The position numbers were made by a program, and so were the translations under genes. Below are positions 1 to 8,895 of a stretch of 64,000 nt of DNA, in pieces (positions within the stretch are counted from its first letter, which is position 1; each line of letters opens with the position of its first letter). The DNA is from Rossellomorea vietnamensis. Lineage in GTDB: Bacteria > Bacillota > Bacilli > Bacillales > Bacillaceae_B. Location of the stretch: assembly GCF_001305855.1 (NCBI RefSeq), contig NZ_LIXZ01000005.1:166413-230412 (forward strand), in the 5' to 3' direction. The notes below the pieces were generated by a model, which worked only from the letters and a program-made list of their open reading frames with translations, had not been told where the DNA came from and ran no database searches.

Positions 1-430
1 AAGGAGGGGAAGTGCGCAAAGTTAAAACATTTTAAAAAAATCTAGTAGACATAATGTAAATTATAGGAACCTGAATTAAAAAGTCAAATTCAGTCTCGTA
101 TCACAAGTATACTGTTTATAATGAGACAGAAGAAAAAATTGAGATAATCAATAATTTATGATTTCTCGTCCGGTTTTGGGTTATCAAATGTTCAATCCGA
201 TTTATATTTGCCTGGCTGCTCATTAATTACACGTGATGATGTTTCGGTTTTATCATATTTATCATATTTCATATGCTATTATCTGATTATTTTAGGTTGT
301 AATCGAATATTATCTAAATCGTGTTCCTTTCCTGATTCCTTGATTTTGGCTGTTCATCTACTTTAGTTTACATAATACCTTCGCAATCATTCATACTCCT
401 ACAAGTTTTTTCTCAATATTTAATAAGCCG
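1..430. other. Intergenic, no gene seen
   Basis: AT-rich sequence with no open frame that has a plausible ribosome binding site or a recognisable product. It lies downstream of the terminator of the Staygreen gene. The feature it belongs to may lie left of the window. Confidence 0.6.
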
Positions 431-470
431 AAAAAAAGCATAAAGAGTCCCTACAGTCCTCTCTATGCTT
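431..470 (-). terminator. Rho-independent terminator of the Staygreen gene
   Basis: On the minus strand, a 12-bp stem (arms 459-470 and 436-447, one mismatch) is followed by a run of T at 437-431. It begins six bases after the stop codon of the gene ending at 476. Confidence 0.85.
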
Positions 471-475
471 GTGCA

Positions 476-934
476 TTATTTAATGAGATATTGTCTTGGT
501 GTTCCGAAATACAACGTTTGCTGATATTCAGGAAATATGGATTCGAAGCAGATGATAATGGGCGCATCAAGGAGCCATGGATAATACGTGTAAAAGCCTT
601 TATCCCCGTTCACCATTGCTGCGAGCGCTAATGGCAGCTCCTTCTTGAAAATCATGAATCGAACGTTTGAAAGCTGCTGATCAAATTCTCCCCCACTGAC
701 ATATACAGTTCCGGACAGCGTATATTGACCGAGGTTTCGTCTCCATTCGCCCAACACTTCGTCCCTCATGGTCATATTGATCTTTTCAAGATCATAGTGG
801 CACCCGATACTTAAGTATAGTTCACCTGTCGTATCGGAATGGGTTAACGTGTACTTCCTGTTATCGATCGGATTGAAGATGGATGCAGGCAGCAGATATT
901 GAACAGTTAACTTTTCAGGCTTAAATTCACTCAT
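476..934 (-). CDS. Staygreen (SGR) family protein
   Basis: A 152-residue soluble protein. The block RKYTLTHSDTTGELYLSIG (about residues 27-45) and the preceding KLTVQYLLPAS are typical of the Staygreen family. Plant members are Mg-dechelatases that start chlorophyll breakdown; bacterial homologues occur in organisms with no chlorophyll, and their natural substrate is unclear. No signal peptide or membrane segment is visible. A GGAGG-type site precedes the ATG. It is transcribed alone and ends in a strong terminator. The family call rests on remembered conserved sequence; the role in this organism is unknown. Confidence 0.8.
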   Translation of the reverse strand: MSEFKPEKLTVQYLLPASIFNPIDNRKYTLTHSDTTGELYLSIGCHYDLEKINMTMRDEVLGEWRRNLGQYTLSGTVYVSGGEFDQQLSNVRFMIFKKELPLALAAMVNGDKGFYTYYPWLLDAPIIICFESIFPEYQQTLYFGTPRQYLIK

Positions 935-1001
935 GTATAAGCCTCCTTTACAAAAATGGGCTTACAACAGAGTATGACACCTGCCTAGAAACGGTTCCCT
1001 T

Positions 1002-1766
1002 TCAATTTTCTCTCCACTTGATTTTAATCAACTTCCATTTACCTTTTTCATAATACCAATAAGAAGTGGCTGTACCGATTCCATCAGCATGATAGGCGCC
1101 ACTGATTTGCTGATAACCCTTCAGCCCTTTACCGCGTTTTCCAAAGATTTTCACCGGTTCGAAAAAGGCATACGGTCCCACCATCAATTCCATTGGTTCA
1201 TTTAGATTTCCGTCGGTATAAATCCCCAGTCTTTCGTAATCCTCTTTCCGATCGCTTAAATCCACTGTATAGGATTGGTTTGTATCCACAAACGTAATGG
1301 ATGCCTTGTACTGATCTTCAAACTGAGCTTGAATCGTAAGGGGCTCAGGGAGTCCGATATCGACGAGCTTATTGTCGGCCAATGTATGGAGAGCCATATT
1401 GTATAGGCCGCCGCTGCCCCCCGTTGCAGCTGAATACAGCATATCCTTAATTCCATCATGATTTAAATCAACGAATTGAATTTTCGGTTCATAACCGCCC
1501 TCATAATCAATCCGGATATCGCTCCCCATGGACGTTTTGATATCCGCCCAGATTTGCTTGAGAAACAGGGCATCAGGAGAAAAAGGAATCGCTTTGAGTG
1601 TGATTGTATCTTTCTTACCATCACCGGTCACATCTTTTTTATATACTTTTACAGTCATCTCGTTTACCGGTTGTTTTTCCGTCGGTTCTGCGGCAAAATT
1701 CCCTGCAATGGCATGGAGCGACATAATAAAGAAAGCACCGAATGCAAATAGTAATTCTTTTCTCAT
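1002..1766 (-). CDS. Secreted protein with FG-GAP/Ca-binding-like Asp motifs (YnfC position)
   Basis: A 254-residue protein with an N-terminal signal peptide (hydrophobic residues 6-20, probable cleavage near the AIAGNFA segment). Two acidic loops, DVTGDGKKD (about 46-54) and DLNHDGIKD (about 101-109), resemble the Ca-binding loops of VCBS/FG-GAP or EF-hand-like repeats. The rest is beta-rich with no catalytic motif that I recognise. It lies next to alsT and parC, where B. subtilis carries ynfC, an uncharacterised gene, so orthology is likely but inferred from position. Probably exported and acting in the cell wall or outside. Confidence 0.65.
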   Translation of the reverse strand: MRKELLFAFGAFFIMSLHAIAGNFAAEPTEKQPVNEMTVKVYKKDVTGDGKKDTITLKAIPFSPDALFLKQIWADIKTSMGSDIRIDYEGGYEPKIQFVDLNHDGIKDMLYSAATGGSGGLYNMALHTLADNKLVDIGLPEPLTIQAQFEDQYKASITFVDTNQSYTVDLSDRKEDYERLGIYTDGNLNEPMELMVGPYAFFEPVKIFGKRGKGLKGYQQISGAYHADGIGTATSYWYYEKGKWKLIKIKWREN

Positions 1767-1867
1767 GATTCTCTCTCCTCAGTGGAAAATTATTCGCTAT
1801 TATTTTCACCAAAGAAGGTAATTCTATGTAATCATTATCCATCTTTTTATTCTTTAAAAAGAAAGAA

Positions 1868-1892
1868 GACCAGCCAATCTCCCAGGCTGGTC
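1868..1892 (-). terminator. Terminator of alsT
   Basis: An 8-bp GC-rich stem (GACCAGCC / GGCTGGTC) lies nine bases after the alsT stop and is followed on the minus strand by TTCTTTCTTTTT. Confidence 0.85.
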
Positions 1893-1900
1893 CATTACTT

Positions 1901-3325
1901 CTATTGTTCTTCCCTTGTTTCAGGCTTTGCTTCCCAGCTTTCGATTCCTTTTAACCCACTAATCGAATTAGAGTAGAAAACAGGATCTTTCCCCTGCCTT
2001 TTCTGCTCTCTATAATCCTTTAATGCAGCAATGGCAATTTTGGCCAGTAACGTAATGGCAATCAAGTTGATGATGGCCATCAGACCCATGAATAGATCGG
2101 CTAAGCTCCATACGATATCCAGTTTCACCACCGCTCCGAATATCACCATGCCAAGAACGGCGATTCGATAGATAAATAGAGAGACCGGACTGTATTTGAT
2201 GAATTCGATATTGGTTTCCCCGTAATAGTAGTTTCCGATGATGGAACTGAAGGCGAACAGGAATATGGCGACAGCTACAAAGGTATCTGCCCATGACCCC
2301 ACATGGAAGCTTAGAGCTGCCTGTGTAAGTTGAATCCCATCGACTCCGGTAGTATATTGATCGGATAAGATGATCATGAAGGCAGTTGCAGTACAGATGA
2401 GCAATGTATCGGTGAAAACACCAAGCGTTTGAATGAGGCCTTGTTTAACCGGATGCGTGACACCGGCAGACGCCGCTGCGTTAGGTGCACTACCCATACC
2501 CGCTTCATTCGAGAATAATCCACGCTTGATTCCCATCATGATGGCTGCTCCGACACCGCCGCTTGCTACCTCCCGGATACCGAATGCATTTTCAAAGATG
2601 ACGACGAACATATTTGGAAGCATCGAAATATTCGAGATGAGAATATAGAAAGCCAGAATCAGATAAAGGACGGCCATGATCGGCACGACAATCTGAGTGA
2701 CACTGGCGATCCGCTTCACACCACCGAAGATAACGAGAGCGGTTAACACAGCCAGTACGATGCCGACCGTCATGCGATCGAATGAATACGCTTCTTCCAT
2801 AGCGAGTGAAATCGTATTAGATTGGACCGAATTAAATACGAGACCAAAACAGAAGGTGATAATGACTGCAAACAGAATCCCCATCCAACGGGCATTTAAT
2901 CCTTTTTCCATATAGTATGCAGGACCACCCCTATAACCGTCCTTCCCATCTTTCACTTTATAGATTTGAGCGAGTGTACTTTCCACGAAACTGGTTGCTC
3001 CTCCCAGTAAGGCAATAAGCCACATCCAGAATACAGCTCCAGGTCCTCCGCCTGCGATCGCTGTTGCCACACCGGCAAGGTTACCGGTCCCGACACGTGA
3101 AGCCGTACTGATCGTGAATGCCTGGAACGAAGATATCCCCCGTTTTCCTTCTGAAGAAATGGTCGTTTTGTCAGTTAATAGTCTCCCCATTTCTCCTAAA
3201 TATCGGAACTGTGCGAATTTTGTTCGTAACGAGAAGTATAATCCCAGTCCGATCAGTGCGACGATCAGTATGTATGACCACATGTAATCATTCAAGGTGC
3301 CTACGATACTTGTTAATAACTCCAT
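1901..3325 (-). CDS. alsT: Sodium:alanine/glutamine symporter, AGCS family
   Basis: A 474-residue inner-membrane carrier with about ten to eleven hydrophobic helices. The AGCS signature is clear in RVGTGNLAGVATAIAGGGPG (about residues 77-96), followed by a Trp-rich FWMW stretch. Members import alanine, glycine or glutamine with Na+; B. subtilis AlsT, the ortholog by position next to parC, has been tied to glutamine uptake. The ATG is preceded by AGGGGG at a good distance. It is a single-gene unit between a 261-bp upstream region holding a dyad pair (3465-3501) and its own terminator. Substrate preference cannot be read from the sequence. Confidence 0.9.
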   Translation of the reverse strand: MELLTSIVGTLNDYMWSYILIVALIGLGLYFSLRTKFAQFRYLGEMGRLLTDKTTISSEGKRGISSFQAFTISTASRVGTGNLAGVATAIAGGGPGAVFWMWLIALLGGATSFVESTLAQIYKVKDGKDGYRGGPAYYMEKGLNARWMGILFAVIITFCFGLVFNSVQSNTISLAMEEAYSFDRMTVGIVLAVLTALVIFGGVKRIASVTQIVVPIMAVLYLILAFYILISNISMLPNMFVVIFENAFGIREVASGGVGAAIMMGIKRGLFSNEAGMGSAPNAAASAGVTHPVKQGLIQTLGVFTDTLLICTATAFMIILSDQYTTGVDGIQLTQAALSFHVGSWADTFVAVAIFLFAFSSIIGNYYYGETNIEFIKYSPVSLFIYRIAVLGMVIFGAVVKLDIVWSLADLFMGLMAIINLIAITLLAKIAIAALKDYREQKRQGKDPVFYSNSISGLKGIESWEAKPETREEQ

Positions 3326-3464
3326 AAATGTACCCCCTAGATGTTTTAGTATTTGACAAATAATGTATGAGCCTATGTATGTTTACCCATTCAGACACTG
3401 TTTTAATCTATCAAAAAAAAGATTCACCTTCAACAGCTAGATTAATATTGGTGAAAGAATATGA

Positions 3465-3501
3465 ATTGTAGTACAATCATCAGCCGGTATTGTACTACAA
3501 T
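3465..3501. promoter_or_regulatory. Pair of palindromic 13-mers, putative operators upstream of alsT
   Basis: ATTGTAGTACAAT (3465-3477) and its reverse complement ATTGTACTACAAT (3489-3501) are separated by 11 bp. Each is itself a dyad around one central base (TTGTA-N-TACAA), so they look like two dimer sites for a repressor rather than only a hairpin. They lie about 140-175 bp upstream of alsT. The sequence does not fit TnrA, CodY or CcpA consensus sites, and the regulator is unknown. Confidence 0.5.
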
Positions 3502-3546
3502 GATGAATGAATATACATTTATCATTCATCCGCACCTCTTTTATGG

Positions 3547-3578
3547 AAAAAACGACCAGAAGTGATTCTGGTCGTTTT
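3547..3578 (-). terminator. Terminator of parE-parC
   Basis: A 12-bp perfect stem (AAAACGACCAGA / TCTGGTCGTTTT) with a six-base loop lies just after the parC stop. T-runs on both strands would let it work in both directions. Confidence 0.9.
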
Positions 3579-3586
3579 GAGAATTT

Positions 3587-6025
3587 CTATTCTTTTCCTT
3601 CGGATGTCCGGGATTCTGCCCAGGTTTCGCAGACAGAACCGCTCTCCCCTTCGTCAATCACAAATGAACCATTTGAATAGCGATCATTTGGTCTAAAGTC
3701 TGAGACGTTTACTTCTTCTGCTTTTCCTTTTGTTGTTAACAGTCCTACTTTATCTGTATCTTTAACTACTTCTATGCTCACCACTCGATGAGGATTGGCT
3801 TTCAATTCCCTGAGCATGATGACACCGCGTTTAGCTCTTGACGTTTTTTCGAATTCAGCTAGTTTCATTTTCTTCACGGCCCCTCGCTGCGTAGCAAGGA
3901 AAATAAAGTCTTTCGCTGAGTCTCTTATCATCTTACCGGATACGACAAAGTCGTCCTCCTTAAGGTTGACCCCTTTTACTCCCGCTGCCCTTGGTCCGAC
4001 GATGTTCACATCTTCTTCTGCGAACCACAGGCCGTAGCTTAAGTGGGTGGCAATGAATACATCATTCGAACCATCTGTTATATGGACATCCACGAGCTCA
4101 TCGTCACCTTTAAGATTGATTCCTACAAGTGGACGGGAATAGCGTTGCGCTTTGTATTGAGGCAGCTCGGACCTCTTTATCATACCGTTCTTTGTGACAA
4201 ACAGTAAGTAGTGCGCCGGGTCAAATTCTTTAATCGGAATCGCTTTGAGTACCTGTTCATCCCGGTCGATCGGAACGATATTCCCTACATGCTGACCGAG
4301 ATCCTTCCATCTGATATCCGGAAGCTCATGGACAGGACAATAAATATAGTTCCCTTTGTTTGTAAATACGAGGAGTACATCTGTTGTATTCATTTCATAT
4401 TGTCCCAGGAGCCTGTCTGTTTCTTTCATGGCGAGATCCTGGCCATTTGATGCAGAATAGGAACGAAGGCTGGTTCGTTTCATATACCCATCACGGGTCA
4501 CGGTCACCATGACATCTTCACTGGCGATCAGGACTTCCAGGTTGATTTTGATTTCTTCGATCTTTTCCTCGATTTGAGTTCTTCTGGCGTCCGCAAATTG
4601 CTTTTTGATTGCCTTTAGTTCTTTTTTGATTACACTGTAAAGTTTGCTTTCACTTTCCAGTATTGCCGTAAGTTCTTCGATCGTTTTCGCCAATTCTTCC
4701 GCTTCTGCCTGTAGTGCAGTAATGTCCGTATTCGTCAAACGATAAAGCTGCAAGCTGACAATCGCTTCTGACTGAGCTTCCGTAAACTGGAACTTCTGAA
4801 TTAAGTTATCCTTTGCATCACGTTTATCCTTCGAAGCACGGATGGTAGCAATCACCTGATCTAATATAGACAGTGCTTTCATAAGACCTTCAACGATATG
4901 CTGACGGTCCTTTGCTTTATTCAGATCATGCCTGGTCCGGTTGGTCACCACTTCTTTTTGGTGCTGTATGTATGCATCCAGCATTTCACGAAGTCCCATC
5001 AATTTAGGACGTCTGTTATGTATGGCAACCATATTGAAGTTATACGTGATTTGAAGATCACTGTTCTTATAGAGATAGTTTAAGACGCCTGACGCATCCG
5101 CATCCTTCTTCAGTTCAATGACGATGCGCATCCCATCGCGATCCGTTTCATCCCGGACTTCTGCAATCCCTTCCACTTTCCGGTCCACGCGGAATTCATC
5201 CATCTTTTTGACGAGATTTGCTTTATTGATTTCATAAGGGATTTCGGTTATGACGATCTGTTGTTTACTGCCACGGATGTTTTCAATATCTGCTTTCCCT
5301 CTTACGACAATCTTTCCTTTTCCGGTTTCATAGGCTTTCCGGATGCCATCCACACCTTGAATGATGCCCCCTGTCGGGAAGTCCGGGCCTTTTAAGACCG
5401 TCATAAGGTCATCGACCGAACACTCCGACTTGTCCATCCGCATGATGGCTGCATCAATCACTTCACCGAGGTGATGAGGCGGGATATCGGTTGCATAACC
5501 TGCCGAAATACCGGTGGAGCCGTTGACGAGTAAGTTCGGGAATCGTGACGGCAATACAGTCGGTTCACTTGATGTGTCATCGAAGTTCGGAACAAACTCC
5601 ACGGTTTTTTTATCGATATCACGAAGGAGTTCCATGGATATCGCAGAAAGACGGGCTTCGGTATAACGCATGGCTGCAGGCGGATCTCCGTCGACGCTTC
5701 CGTTGTTGCCGTGCATTTCAACCAGGTAGTTGCGGACCTTCCACGTTTGACTCATACGTACCATGGCATCATACACAGATGTATCACCATGGGGATGATA
5801 ATTACCAATAACATTACCGACGGTTTTCGCTGATTTCCGGAACCCTTTTTCCTGAGTGTTGCCATCCACATACATGGCGTAAAGAATACGTCGTTGTACA
5901 GGTTTCAAACCATCACGTGCATCCGGTAATGCACGCTCCTGGATGATGTATTTACTATAACGTCCAAATCGGTCGCCAAGCACCTCTTCCAGAGGTAAAT
6001 CTTGATATCTTTCTACAGTTGTCAT
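3587..6025 (-). CDS. parC: DNA topoisomerase IV subunit A
   Basis: An 812-residue ParC, which with ParE forms the A2B2 enzyme that decatenates daughter chromosomes. The breakage-reunion domain holds the catalytic Tyr121 in AAMRYTEARLS. The quinolone-determining stretch is HPHGDTSVYDAMVRMSQ (77-93), with Thr82 where E. coli ParC has Ser80. A coiled-coil segment at about 430-490 is followed by six GyrA-type beta-pinwheel blades. The ATG lies three bases after the parE stop, so the two are co-transcribed and probably translationally coupled. ParC rather than GyrA is supported by the ParE partner and by the Bacillus gene order; the GyrA box QRRGGKG is not apparent. Confidence 0.97.
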   Translation of the reverse strand: MTTVERYQDLPLEEVLGDRFGRYSKYIIQERALPDARDGLKPVQRRILYAMYVDGNTQEKGFRKSAKTVGNVIGNYHPHGDTSVYDAMVRMSQTWKVRNYLVEMHGNNGSVDGDPPAAMRYTEARLSAISMELLRDIDKKTVEFVPNFDDTSSEPTVLPSRFPNLLVNGSTGISAGYATDIPPHHLGEVIDAAIMRMDKSECSVDDLMTVLKGPDFPTGGIIQGVDGIRKAYETGKGKIVVRGKADIENIRGSKQQIVITEIPYEINKANLVKKMDEFRVDRKVEGIAEVRDETDRDGMRIVIELKKDADASGVLNYLYKNSDLQITYNFNMVAIHNRRPKLMGLREMLDAYIQHQKEVVTNRTRHDLNKAKDRQHIVEGLMKALSILDQVIATIRASKDKRDAKDNLIQKFQFTEAQSEAIVSLQLYRLTNTDITALQAEAEELAKTIEELTAILESESKLYSVIKKELKAIKKQFADARRTQIEEKIEEIKINLEVLIASEDVMVTVTRDGYMKRTSLRSYSASNGQDLAMKETDRLLGQYEMNTTDVLLVFTNKGNYIYCPVHELPDIRWKDLGQHVGNIVPIDRDEQVLKAIPIKEFDPAHYLLFVTKNGMIKRSELPQYKAQRYSRPLVGINLKGDDELVDVHITDGSNDVFIATHLSYGLWFAEEDVNIVGPRAAGVKGVNLKEDDFVVSGKMIRDSAKDFIFLATQRGAVKKMKLAEFEKTSRAKRGVIMLRELKANPHRVVSIEVVKDTDKVGLLTTKGKAEEVNVSDFRPNDRYSNGSFVIDEGESGSVCETWAESRTSEGKE

Positions 6026-6028
6026 CTA

Positions 6029-7999
6029 TTACCCCTCCTCTGGCAACGTAATGTTTTCGTTTTCGAGAATGCTTCCGTCTTCTTCTAATCCAAAGGCTAC
6101 ATTGCTTTCAATCCATTTTCGGCGCGGTTCTACTTTGTCACCCATAAGAGTGGTCACCCGGCGTTCGGCTCGTGCAGCATCATCAATGCGTACCCGGATC
6201 AACGCGCGTGTTTCAGGATCCATCGTCGTTTCCCACAGTTGATCGGCGTTCATCTCTCCAAGACCTTTGTAACGCTGAATCATATATCCTTTCCCCACTT
6301 TGGAGATGGCCCCTTGAAGCTCATCATCGGTCCATGCATATTCAAGTTTCTGCTTCTTCCCAGTCCCCTTGCTCACTTTGTACAGGGGTGGAAGTGCAAT
6401 ATACACTTTCCCCGCTTCTAACAAGGGTTTCATATAGCGGTAAAAGAAGGTCAGTAAGAGAACCTGTATATGAGCTCCATCCGTGTCGGCGTCGGTCATG
6501 ATGACAATTTTGTCATAATTGATGTCGTCCACATTAAATTCAGGACCGACTCCACCGCCTATGGCATGAATGATCGTATTGATCTCTTCGTTTTTGAATA
6601 TATCCTGAAGTTTGGCTTTTTCCGTATTGATGACTTTACCCCGAAGTGGAAGAATCGCCTGGAATTTGCGGTCGCGGCCTTGTTTCGCAGAACCTCCTGC
6701 TGAATCTCCCTCCACCAGATATAGCTCGTTACGCTGGGGGTTTCTTGATTGAGCCGGTGTTAACTTCCCGGATAGGACGGTTTCAGAACGCTTACGCTTC
6801 TTTCCATTACGTGCATCTTCCCGTGCTTTACGTGCTGCTTCTCGGGCTTGGGCCGCTTTGATGGATTTCTTGATAAGAAGGGAACTCGTTTCAGGATTCT
6901 CTTCTAAGAAATAGAGAAGATGTTCAGAAACGACAGCATCAACGGCCGATCGTGCTTCGCTTGTCCCGAGTTTCCCTTTTGTTTGCCCTTCAAACTGAAG
7001 AAGGTGTTCCGGTATACGTACAGAAACGATACTCGCCAGTCCTTCACGAATATCGGTCCCTTCAAGATTTTTATCCCTGTCTTTTAGAATCCCTGCTTTA
7101 CGGGCGTACTCATTAAAGACACGGGTCATGGCCGTCTTCGCTCCGGCTTCATGGGTTCCGCCGTCTTTTGTACGGACATTGTTTACAAAGGATAATATGT
7201 TCTCTGAAAATCCATCATTAAATTGAAAAGAAAATTCAACTTCAATCGTATGATGTTCCCCTTCAAAGAAGGCTACGTTATGAAGGACGTCTTTTTCTTC
7301 GTTCAAGTATTGTACGAAGGCCTGTATACCGCTTTCGAAGTGAAAGATTTCTTTTTGATCATGTCGTTCATCAATGATTTCAATCTTTAACCCTTTAAGC
7401 AGGAAGGCAGATTCTCTAAGACGCTCACAAAGAGTTTCATAATTATAGGTGATATTACTGAAAATTGCCGGATCGGGTTTGAAATGGATACATGTCCCTG
7501 ATTTTTTTGTCTTACCAATCTTTTCGAGGGTGGTTGCGGGCTTACCACCATTGGTGAAACGCTGTTCATATTTCATGCCATCCCGTTCAATCGTGACGAC
7601 AAGCCATTCGGACAGGGCGTTTACAACAGATGCTCCTACACCATGGAGTCCACCGCTTGTTTTATACCCTCCCTGGCCAAATTTCCCTCCTGCATGAAGA
7701 ACCGTAAGGATGACTTCAGGAGTCGGTTTCCCGAGCTTATGCATTCCGGTCGGCATACCCCGGCCTTTATCTTGGACTGAAATGCTATTATCTTTATGTA
7801 TCGTAACAATAATCTCTTTTCCAAAGCCTGATAATGCTTCATCAACTGAGTTATCGACAATTTCGTATACTAAATGATGCAACCCTCTTGAATCGGTAGA
7901 GCCTATATACATCCCAGGTCTCTTACGGACGGCTTCTAAGCCTTCTAATACTTGTATGGCATCATCATTGTAATCCATGGTCTTATTCTGGTTGGCCAC
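6029..7999 (-). CDS. parE: DNA topoisomerase IV subunit B
   Basis: A GHKL-type ATPase subunit of about 656 residues. The ATP site includes EIVDNSVDEA and the glycine-rich GGLHGVGASVVNALS; the TOPRIM part carries EGDSAGGSAKQGRDR and DADTDGAHI. I place the start at the GTG at 7999 because AAAGGGG then sits seven bases upstream; the ATG at 8005 would have the site only one base away. The start of the conserved part, MDYNDDAIQVLEGLEAVRKR, lies soon after. First gene of the parE-parC operon, with a LexA-type box at 8088-8100. Confidence 0.96.
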   Translation of the reverse strand: MANQNKTMDYNDDAIQVLEGLEAVRKRPGMYIGSTDSRGLHHLVYEIVDNSVDEALSGFGKEIIVTIHKDNSISVQDKGRGMPTGMHKLGKPTPEVILTVLHAGGKFGQGGYKTSGGLHGVGASVVNALSEWLVVTIERDGMKYEQRFTNGGKPATTLEKIGKTKKSGTCIHFKPDPAIFSNITYNYETLCERLRESAFLLKGLKIEIIDERHDQKEIFHFESGIQAFVQYLNEEKDVLHNVAFFEGEHHTIEVEFSFQFNDGFSENILSFVNNVRTKDGGTHEAGAKTAMTRVFNEYARKAGILKDRDKNLEGTDIREGLASIVSVRIPEHLLQFEGQTKGKLGTSEARSAVDAVVSEHLLYFLEENPETSSLLIKKSIKAAQAREAARKAREDARNGKKRKRSETVLSGKLTPAQSRNPQRNELYLVEGDSAGGSAKQGRDRKFQAILPLRGKVINTEKAKLQDIFKNEEINTIIHAIGGGVGPEFNVDDINYDKIVIMTDADTDGAHIQVLLLTFFYRYMKPLLEAGKVYIALPPLYKVSKGTGKKQKLEYAWTDDELQGAISKVGKGYMIQRYKGLGEMNADQLWETTMDPETRALIRVRIDDAARAERRVTTLMGDKVEPRRKWIESNVAFGLEEDGSILENENITLPEEG

Positions 8000-8087
8000 G
8001 AACATTCCCCTTTCAAAACTTCTCTAACCGTAATAGTGTTGTTCTTGTAAGCTATTATTGGTTATGTCTCTATTAACTATAACACAA

Positions 8088-8100
8088 GAACGTTTGTTCG
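8088..8100. promoter_or_regulatory. LexA (DinR) box upstream of parE
   Basis: GAACGTTTGTTCG has the form GAAC-N4-GTTC, which matches the Gram-positive SOS box (CGAACN4GTTCG) with both inner halves perfect. It lies about 90 bp upstream of the parE start. B. subtilis parEC is, to my knowledge, listed in the LexA regulon, so SOS induction of topoisomerase IV is plausible here. Confidence 0.7.
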
Positions 8101-8249
8101 TTTACCTGTTTAGATCATTTGTTAAGGTAAACCACTATTGCTTATTGTAGCGTTTTATTTCATTTTCGCAAATGGAATTTCCGTGAACCTCTTAAAATAT
8201 GCCCTGTTGTCCCCAGGATTATTCCAACTGTTTACGTGAGGTCTGTACG

Positions 8250-8278
8250 AAAAAAACAAGCGGTCAGAGCCGCTTGTT
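8250..8278 (-). terminator. Terminator of yneT
   Basis: A 9-bp perfect stem (AACAAGCGG / CCGCTTGTT) followed on the minus strand by a T-run, eleven bases past the yneT stop. Confidence 0.9.
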
Positions 8279-8289
8279 ACGAGTGAGGA

Positions 8290-8697
8290 TTATTTGGTTA
8301 AAGCATGTTCAACCTTAATACAGCGATCCATAATGACTGTATACCCACGTTCCTTTAGAAAGCGATAAGCCTCTTCATTCATTACACCAAGCTGCGCCCA
8401 AAATACGCTTGAATCGATCTGATCAAATTCTTCCGCAATTTGAGGTAAAAATTCTGAGCGGCGGAATACATTGACGATATCAACCGGTCCCTCTATCTCC
8501 TGCAGGGAGGATACAGCCTTTACTCCTAATGCCGACTCGATGGTAGGGTTTACAGGGATGATGTCATACCCCTGGTCCTGCATGGCCTTAGACACCATAT
8601 AGGATGTCCGTTCAGGATTATCACTCAAACCAATCACTGCAATGCGTTTTGAATGTTTAAGAATGTTTCCGATTTCTTGTCGTGATGGATTTTCCAT
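8290..8697 (-). CDS. yneT: CoA-binding domain protein YneT
   Basis: A 135-residue protein made of a single Rossmann-like CoA_binding_2 domain. Near the N-terminus, RIAVIGLSDNPERTSYMVSK carries the glycine-containing nucleotide loop; GYDIIPVNP and VFRRSEFLPQIAEE follow the family pattern. The function is not known beyond probable CoA or nucleotide binding. It sits upstream of parE as in B. subtilis, but with its own terminator, so it is a separate unit. The ATG has GGAGTGG upstream. Confidence 0.88.
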   Translation of the reverse strand: MENPSRQEIGNILKHSKRIAVIGLSDNPERTSYMVSKAMQDQGYDIIPVNPTIESALGVKAVSSLQEIEGPVDIVNVFRRSEFLPQIAEEFDQIDSSVFWAQLGVMNEEAYRFLKERGYTVIMDRCIKVEHALTK

Positions 8698-8820
8698 GGC
8701 TGTTTACCACTCCTTCAATGATCCTCGATAAAGTCTTGAACTGTTTCTTAAGTCCTATTCTTCTTTTATACCATATTTCCCTTTAATTTTTCAAAATTTC
8801 ATAAAATTATCTAAATGAAA

Positions 8821-8888
8821 GGAAGTGTCAAAAGAAAAGTCAGGGAGCGTTCTTGCATTCCGCTGCCCCCCTTCCCGTTGACACTCCC
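8821..8888 (-). terminator. Possible terminator of the osmoprotectant transporter operon
   Basis: Inverted arms at 8878-8888 and 8821-8831 (GTGTCAA / TTGACAC core, one mismatch) with a long loop, followed on the minus strand by a weak T-rich tract. The long loop makes this less certain than the other terminators. Confidence 0.4.
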
Positions 8889-8895
8889 TCCATAC

